Positions 59,877 to 64,000 of a stretch of 64,000 nucleotides of DNA are shown here, one piece after another; the stretch's first letter is position 1, and every line of letters starts with the position of its first letter. This stretch comes from JBBRHQ01 sp963725315 (lineage in GTDB: Bacteria; Actinomycetota; Thermoleophilia; Solirubrobacterales; 70-9). The stretch covers positions 186,001 through 250,000 of the forward strand of contig CAVRYA010000007.1 in NCBI GenBank assembly GCA_963725315.1, given 5' to 3'. The notes beneath the pieces are model-generated. The model was not told where the DNA came from. It worked only from the letters and a program-made list of their open reading frames with translations, and ran no database searches. The translations under genes and the position numbers were made by a program.

Positions 59877-60497
59877 CTAGCCGGGCTCCACTGGTCGCGG
59901 CCAGCGGAGGCTCTCCGGCGCCGCGCGCATCCGCAGAACCCGCGCCGGGACGCCGCCGACCACCGCGTTCGCGGGCACGTCCCTGGTGACCACGGAGTTT
60001 GTGCCGACGATCGAGTTGTCGCCGACCCGGACGCCGCGCAGGATGCAGGCGCCGTAGCCGATCCAGACGTTGGAGCCGACCTCGACGTCGCGCTTGTAGA
60101 TGCCCTGGCGGCGGATCGGGGTCTCGACGTCGACAACGCCATGGTCGAAGTCGATGAACATCACCCGGTCGGCGATCACACACTGCTCCCCGATCCGCAC
60201 TCGCTGGTAGGCGGAGATCGTGCACTCCTGGCCGAACACCGTCTTGTCCCCGATCTCGACCGCGCCTTCATGGCAGCGGATCTTGGTTCCGTCGCCGATC
60301 CAGACGAAGCGGCCGAAGTCGACCCGCCCGCCGCGGCCGATCTGGATCGCCAGGCCGCGGCCGAAGAAGACCATGCCGGCGGTCCTCCAGCGCCATCCGG
60401 CGGGCGTGAGGAGGCGCCGCCAGAGGTAGCGCCAGAGAAGCATCCCGTACTTGGGTGTGAGCATCCGTTTGGAGGCGAGGAATCTCAGCCGGCTCAT
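59877..60497 (-). CDS. Left-handed beta-helix (hexapeptide) acyltransferase, Rv3034c-like
   Basis: 206 aa. After a basic N-terminal helix, hexapeptide repeats are visible (GKTVFG-type IGDKTVFGQECTISAYQRVRIGEQCVIADRV, quoted in part). The family's catalytic His is probable in FIDFDHGVVD, and the WIGYGACILRGVRVGDNSIVGTNSVVTRDVP and PARVLRM ending follow. Maltose/galactoside O-acetyltransferase superfamily. In mycobacteria Rv3034c lies beside Rv3030-Rv3032, and such an enzyme could place short acyl groups on the glucan. It shares a divergent promoter region with meaB. Confidence 0.88.
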   Translation of the reverse strand: MSRLRFLASKRMLTPKYGMLLWRYLWRRLLTPAGWRWRTAGMVFFGRGLAIQIGRGGRVDFGRFVWIGDGTKIRCHEGAVEIGDKTVFGQECTISAYQRVRIGEQCVIADRVMFIDFDHGVVDVETPIRRQGIYKRDVEVGSNVWIGYGACILRGVRVGDNSIVGTNSVVTRDVPANAVVGGVPARVLRMRAAPESLRWPRPVEPG

Positions 60498-60506
60498 CGC
60501 GGCGTG

Positions 60507-60516
60507 ACTCTAGACT
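60507..60516. promoter_or_regulatory. Overlapping divergent -10 boxes (TCTAGA core)
   Basis: ACTCTAGACT contains plus-strand TAGACT (60511-60516), 9 nt before meaB's ATG. It also contains minus-strand TAGAGT (60507-60512), 9 nt before the acyltransferase ATG. Two RNA polymerases could not occupy it at once, so the two genes would compete for it. Confidence 0.55.
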
Positions 60517-60525
60517 GAGCGCGGC

Positions 60526-61488
60526 ATGGCCGACGTGACCGAATCAGCCTCGCTTGCGGAGCGCCTGGTGAGCGGGGACAAGCGCGCCCTGGCCCGGGCG
60601 ATCACCCTGATCGAGTCCGACGATCCCGCCGGCTGGGAGCTGGTCCGCGAGGTCTACCCGCGCACCGGAGCCGCCCGGATCATCGGTTTCACCGGCCCTC
60701 CCGGGGTCGGCAAGAGCACCCTGATCGGGGCGCTGACCGGCGAGCTCCGGGCGGCTGAGCGCGAAGTTGCGGTGCTCTCGATCGATCCCTCGAGCCCGTT
60801 CACGCGGGGGGCGCTGCTCGGCGACCGGATCCGTCTCTCCGACCATTTCCTTGACCCGGGCGTGTTCATCCGCTCGATGGCATCGCGGGGCGCCCTCGGC
60901 GGCCTCTCCGAGGCGGCATTGCAGGTCGCGCTGGTGATGGACGCGGCCGGCAAGGACGACGTGCTGATCGAGACGGTCGGCGTCGGACAGGCGGAGATCG
61001 ACATCGTCGATCACGCCGACACGATCGTGCTGGTGCTGATGCCCGGCTCCGGGGACTCGATCCAGGCGCTGAAGGCGGGGGTGATGGAGATCCCCGACGT
61101 GATCGTCGTCAACAAGGCCGATCACCCGATGACCGACACGATGGTGCGCGAGGTGCGCAGCGTGCTGGCGCTGACCCACGACCCGGGCGACTGGCAGGTG
61201 CCGATCCTGCGCACCGAGGCCACAAAGGGGGAGGGGGTCGCCGAGCTGACGGAGAAGATCGACCAGCACCGGGCCCTGATCGAGGCTGAGGGAACGCTGG
61301 AGGAGCGGCGGGCCCGGAACCTGCGCAACGAGGTGCTGGGGATCGCCGCCTCGCGGCTTCGCCGCCGCCTCGAGGCCTCAGTCGCCGGGGACGCGGAGAT
61401 CGCCGCGCTGCTCGACCGGGTGGTGAAGCGCGAGCTCGACCCGGCGAGCGCCGCGGGGGAGCTGCTCGAGCGCCGGGGCGATGACTGA
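60526..61488 (+). CDS. meaB: Methylmalonyl-CoA mutase-associated GTPase MeaB
   Basis: 320 aa. A G3E-family P-loop GTPase that protects and loads B12-dependent acyl-CoA mutases. Walker A GPPGVGKS (57-64), switch motifs LSIDPSSPFTRGALLGDRIR and SMASRGALGGLSEA, Walker B LIETVGVGQAEID, and the base-recognition NKAD are all present. The mutase itself is not in the window. Propionyl-CoA/methylmalonyl-CoA metabolism fits the neighbouring acyl-CoA dehydrogenase. Overlaps the next gene by 8 nt. Confidence 0.96.
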   Translation: MADVTESASLAERLVSGDKRALARAITLIESDDPAGWELVREVYPRTGAARIIGFTGPPGVGKSTLIGALTGELRAAEREVAVLSIDPSSPFTRGALLGDRIRLSDHFLDPGVFIRSMASRGALGGLSEAALQVALVMDAAGKDDVLIETVGVGQAEIDIVDHADTIVLVLMPGSGDSIQALKAGVMEIPDVIVVNKADHPMTDTMVREVRSVLALTHDPGDWQVPILRTEATKGEGVAELTEKIDQHRALIEAEGTLEERRARNLRNEVLGIAASRLRRRLEASVAGDAEIAALLDRVVKRELDPASAAGELLERRGDD

Positions 61489-61930
61489 GAGGGGACCCGT
61501 CCGCAGGGCCCGCCAGCTTCCCACGCTCGAGCAGGCGCTGGAGTGGATCGAGGACGGGGTCGACGATGTCGGCGGCTCGGGAGTCGCCCGGGTGCAGGCG
61601 ATCTTCGTCGACGCCGCCGGCGGCGAACCGGCATGGGTGATCGCCAAGCTGGGGCGCTTCGGCAAGGCGGTGGCGATCCCGATCCACGACTGCGCTGCAG
61701 TCGGCGGCCGGGTCTGGGTCCCGTACGAGCGCGAGGTCGTGCGCGGCGCTCCCAGCGTCGACCCCGCGCAGCCGTTCGCCCGCGAGCACGAGCTGGCGAT
61801 CTGCGCCCACTACGGGATCCACGAGGGCTTCGGCCGGGCCGCCGAGGTGGCCTCGCGCCCGCCGGAAGCCGTCACCGCCGAGCCGGCGCCGGCGCCGGGG
61901 GCGGACGGCCCTGGGGAAGGGCAGGGCTAG
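61481..61930 (+). CDS. Small PRC-barrel-like protein of unknown function
   Basis: 149 aa, starting within the end of meaB (8-nt overlap). A compact beta-rich core (VARVQAIFVDAAGGEPAWVIAKLGRFG; VAIPIHDCAAVGGRVWVPYEREVVRGAP) resembles PRC-barrel domains. A helical stretch (HELAICAHYGIHEGFGR) and an Ala/Pro-rich tail follow. Soluble, function unknown. The stop codon lies in the palindrome CTAG, which also provides the stop for the convergent acyl-CoA dehydrogenase. Confidence 0.75.
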   Translation: MTERGPVRRARQLPTLEQALEWIEDGVDDVGGSGVARVQAIFVDAAGGEPAWVIAKLGRFGKAVAIPIHDCAAVGGRVWVPYEREVVRGAPSVDPAQPFAREHELAICAHYGIHEGFGRAAEVASRPPEAVTAEPAPAPGADGPGEGQG

Positions 61931-63069
61931 CAGCCGAGGGCTCGGGCGATCACCATCTGCTGCACCTCGTCGGTCCCCTCGCCGATCGTGAGGATCTTGG
62001 CGTCGCGGTAGAAGCGGCAGACGGGGTACTCCTCGATGTAGCCGTAACCGCCGTGGATCTGCACGGCCTCCTCCGCCGCGCGGACAGCGAGGCGGCCCGT
62101 GATCAGCTTTGCCTGGGCCGCGGTCAGGGTGAATGACTGCCCCGCGTCCTTCTCCAGCGCCGCCCGGTGGGTGAGCAGCCGGGCGGCCTCGATCTGGGCC
62201 GAGAGGTCGGCGATCTTCGCCTGGATTGCCTGGAAGCTGGCGATCGGCTGGCCGAAGGCGCGGCGCTCCTTGGCGTAGGAGATCGCCTCGTCGAGGGCTC
62301 CCTGGGCGAGGCCGACGGCCATCGCCGCGACCCCGATCCGGCCCCCGTCGAGGATGTGGAGGAAGTTCTTGAACCCCTCGCCGCGGCGCCCCAGTAGGTT
62401 CCCCTCGGGCACCCGGCAGTCCTCGAAGGAGAGCGGCCGGGTGTCGGAGGCGTTCCAGCCCATCTTGCGGTAGGGCTCTCCCGCCTCGTAGCCGGGGGTG
62501 CCGTTGGGGACGATGATGTTGGAGATCTCGCGCCGACCGTTCTTGGCAGTGACGGCGGTGATCGTCACGCAGCCCGAGATCTCGGTGCCTGAGTTGGTGA
62601 TGAACTGCTTGGCCCCGTCGATCACCCACTCGCCGCCCTCGAGCCTGGCACTGGTCCGGGTGGCGCCGGCGTCCGAGCCCGCCTCCGGCTCGGTCAGCCC
62701 GAAGGCGGCGAGCCGCTCGCCGCTGCAGAGCCGCGGCAGCCACTCGCTCTTCTGCTCCTCGGAGCCCCAGAGGTGGATCGGCATCGTCCCCAGGGAGGTG
62801 TGGGCGGCCATCGTGATGCAGACCGAGGAGTCCACCCGGGCCAGCTCCTCGACCGCGAGCGCGTAGGCGAGGGTGTCGGCGCCGCCGCCACCGTACTCCT
62901 GCGGAAAGGGGATCCCCATCAGCCCCAGTCCGCCCATCTTGGCCACGATCTCGTAGGGGAACGCCTTGGTTCGGTCGAGCTCCCCGGCGACCGGCGCGAC
63001 CTCGCCCCGGGCGAACTCGCGCACCGTGTCGCGCAGCAGCCTCTGCTCGTCGCTCAGCTCGAAATTCAT
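61927..63069 (-). CDS. Acyl-CoA dehydrogenase
   Basis: 380 aa. An FAD flavoenzyme of the short/medium-chain type. It has FELSDEQRLLRDTVREFA at the N-terminus, the flavin- and substrate-binding segments FGLTEPEAGSDAG and WVIDGAKQFITNSG, AAMAVGLAQGALDEA, and the C-terminal IHGGYGYIEEYPVCRFYRDAKILTIGEGTDEVQ (quoted in parts: IHGGYGYIEEYPV, DAKILTIGEGT). The catalytic Glu lies in the latter region. It lies 6 nt downstream of the aldehyde dehydrogenase gene, in one minus-strand operon. The exact acyl chain is not determined. Confidence 0.95.
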   Translation of the reverse strand: MNFELSDEQRLLRDTVREFARGEVAPVAGELDRTKAFPYEIVAKMGGLGLMGIPFPQEYGGGGADTLAYALAVEELARVDSSVCITMAAHTSLGTMPIHLWGSEEQKSEWLPRLCSGERLAAFGLTEPEAGSDAGATRTSARLEGGEWVIDGAKQFITNSGTEISGCVTITAVTAKNGRREISNIIVPNGTPGYEAGEPYRKMGWNASDTRPLSFEDCRVPEGNLLGRRGEGFKNFLHILDGGRIGVAAMAVGLAQGALDEAISYAKERRAFGQPIASFQAIQAKIADLSAQIEAARLLTHRAALEKDAGQSFTLTAAQAKLITGRLAVRAAEEAVQIHGGYGYIEEYPVCRFYRDAKILTIGEGTDEVQQMVIARALGC

Positions 63070-63075
63070 CGGCGC

Positions 63076-64000
63076 CTAGAGCTGCAGCGACTTCACCTGG
63101 AGCAGCTCCTCGATCCCGTAGCGGCCGTTCTCGCGGCCGTGGCCGGACTGCTTGTAGCCGCCGAAGGGGGCGAGCGGGTTGTAGGTGCCGCCGTTGATCT
63201 CGATCTGGCCGGTGCGGATGCGGCGGGCGAGGGCGACGGCGCGCTCCTCGCTGCCCGACCAGACCCCGCCGGCGAGGCCGTAGCTGGTGTCGTTGGCGAT
63301 CCGCACCGCGTCGTCCTCGTTCTCGTAGGCCTGGATCGCCAGCACCGGCCCGAAGATCTCTTCCTGGGCGATCGTCATCTCCGGGGTCACCTCGCTGAAC
63401 ACCGTGGGGCGCACGAAGTAGCCACGGTCGAGCCCCTCGGGTGCCTCGGCCCCGCCGGTGACGAGCTTCGCGTCCTCCTCGCTGCCCTTGGCGATGTAGC
63501 CGCGCACGCGCTCGCGCTGCACGTCGGAGACGAGCGGGCCGAGCCGGGTCCCCGGGTCGAAGGGGTCGCCAGGCGTGAACCACTGGGCCGTCGCGGAGGC
63601 GATCTCCTCGACCAGCCCGAGCTTCTCGCGCGGCACCAGCATCCGGGTCAGGGCGCTGCAGGTCTGCCCCGAGTTGAGGTAGCACTTGCCGACACCGTCC
63701 TGCACGGCCTTCTCGAAGTCGGCGTCATCGAGGATCACGTTCGGCGACTTGCCGCCCAGCTCGAGCGCCACCGGCTTCACCGTCGCCGCGGCCAGCTCGG
63801 AGACCCGCTTGCCGGCCCGGGTCGAGCCGGTGAAGGAAACCATGTCCACCCCCGGATGACCGGCCACGGCCTCGCCGGCGACCGGACCGGTGCCGCTGAT
63901 CAGGTTGAAGACGCCCGGAGGCAGGCCCGCCGACTCGATGATCTCGGCCAGGATGAAGGCGTTCAGCGGCACCACTTCGCTCGGCTTCAGCACCACGGTG
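63076..64000 (-). CDS. Aldehyde dehydrogenase family protein (5' end beyond the window)
   Basis: About 308 residues are visible; the N-terminus lies beyond the right edge. The nucleophile Cys is in NSGQTCSALTRMLVP, the general-base Glu in ALELGGKSPNVILDD, and the NAD fold in VSFTGSTRAGKRVSE. The conserved EEIFGPVLAIQAY and APFGGYKQSGHGRENGRYG ending are present. Similarity is to the NAD-dependent, broad-specificity group. It probably oxidises an aldehyde to the acid feeding the acyl-CoA dehydrogenase 6 nt downstream. Confidence 0.94.
   Translation of the reverse strand, partial: TVVLKPSEVVPLNAFILAEIIESAGLPPGVFNLISGTGPVAGEAVAGHPGVDMVSFTGSTRAGKRVSELAAATVKPVALELGGKSPNVILDDADFEKAVQDGVGKCYLNSGQTCSALTRMLVPREKLGLVEEIASATAQWFTPGDPFDPGTRLGPLVSDVQRERVRGYIAKGSEEDAKLVTGGAEAPEGLDRGYFVRPTVFSEVTPEMTIAQEEIFGPVLAIQAYENEDDAVRIANDTSYGLAGGVWSGSEERAVALARRIRTGQIEINGGTYNPLAPFGGYKQSGHGRENGRYGIEELLQVKSLQL

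Noticed and set aside
61109..63685. 858-codon minus-strand frame
   Set aside because: Runs through acyl-CoA dehydrogenase and aldehyde dehydrogenase in the wrong frame with low-complexity Arg/Gly/Ala sequence.

Overview
The window is 64 kb of very GC-rich DNA, almost entirely coding and with few long gaps. It looks like a chromosomal segment of a deep-branching actinobacterium, most plausibly class Thermoleophilia (Solirubrobacterales-like). The reasons are: two LLM-class F420-type oxidoreductases, ergothioneine genes (egtB, egtD), a CGNR regulator, a tandem Get3/ArsA-like ATPase pair of mycobacterial type, a mycobacterial-type polymethylated-polysaccharide gene set, frequent GTG/TTG starts, and type IV pilus genes arranged in two blocks. 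The taxonomic placement is inference. No tRNA, rRNA, CRISPR array, insertion sequence or prophage was seen.

Layout. 1-8.4 kb: a P-type ATPase (cut by the left edge), an F420-type oxidoreductase, the three-subunit proton-translocating transhydrogenase pntAA-pntAB-pntB, and a two-gene operon of a class III aminotransferase and a protein with kinase-like motifs. 8.5-16.4 kb: a TadE-like-anchored secreted protein, an SDR dehydrogenase, a methyltransferase, egtB-egtD, a degenerate metallo-beta-lactamase-fold protein preceded by a 36-aa ORF, a CGNR regulator, a second LLM oxidoreductase and a small membrane protein. 16.4-24 kb: glpX, an NAD-binding protein, a YihY membrane protein, the principal sigma factor with a structured leader, a lipoprotein, two frameshifted genes and a GNAT acetyltransferase. 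24-41.7 kb: the type IV pilus region. On the plus strand it has pilT1, an anchored protein, pilB, pilT2, pilC, a pilin preceded by a c-di-GMP-I riboswitch, a secreted repeat protein and pilD. On the minus strand it has three large prepilins followed by pilM, pilN, pilO and a PilP-like protein. 42-49 kb: an HxlR regulator, a large acidic-tailed protein, two Get3-like ATPases, and ParA overlapping FtsZ. 49-55.5 kb: a gamma-glutamyltransferase family protein, a LON-substrate-binding-domain protein, a class III nucleotide cyclase, a cation/proton antiporter and a DipZ-like thiol-redox protein. 55.5-60.5 kb: methyltransferase, methyltransferase, GH57, GT4 and hexapeptide acyltransferase, matching the mycobacterial methylglucose lipopolysaccharide genes in family and order. 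60.5-64 kb: meaB, a small protein, acyl-CoA dehydrogenase and aldehyde dehydrogenase (cut by the right edge).

Two kinds of dispersed intergenic repeat are visible: a double-hairpin element (13.4 kb and 46.3 kb) and an imperfect palindrome of about 50 bp (8.4 kb and 55.5 kb). Many genes have a TAnnnT box 6-10 nt upstream of their start codon, which suggests widespread leaderless transcription. Seven genes carry apparent single-base frameshifts, several exactly at G or C runs. This looks more like consensus-sequence error than real gene decay, so those genes are annotated as one frameshifted unit each.
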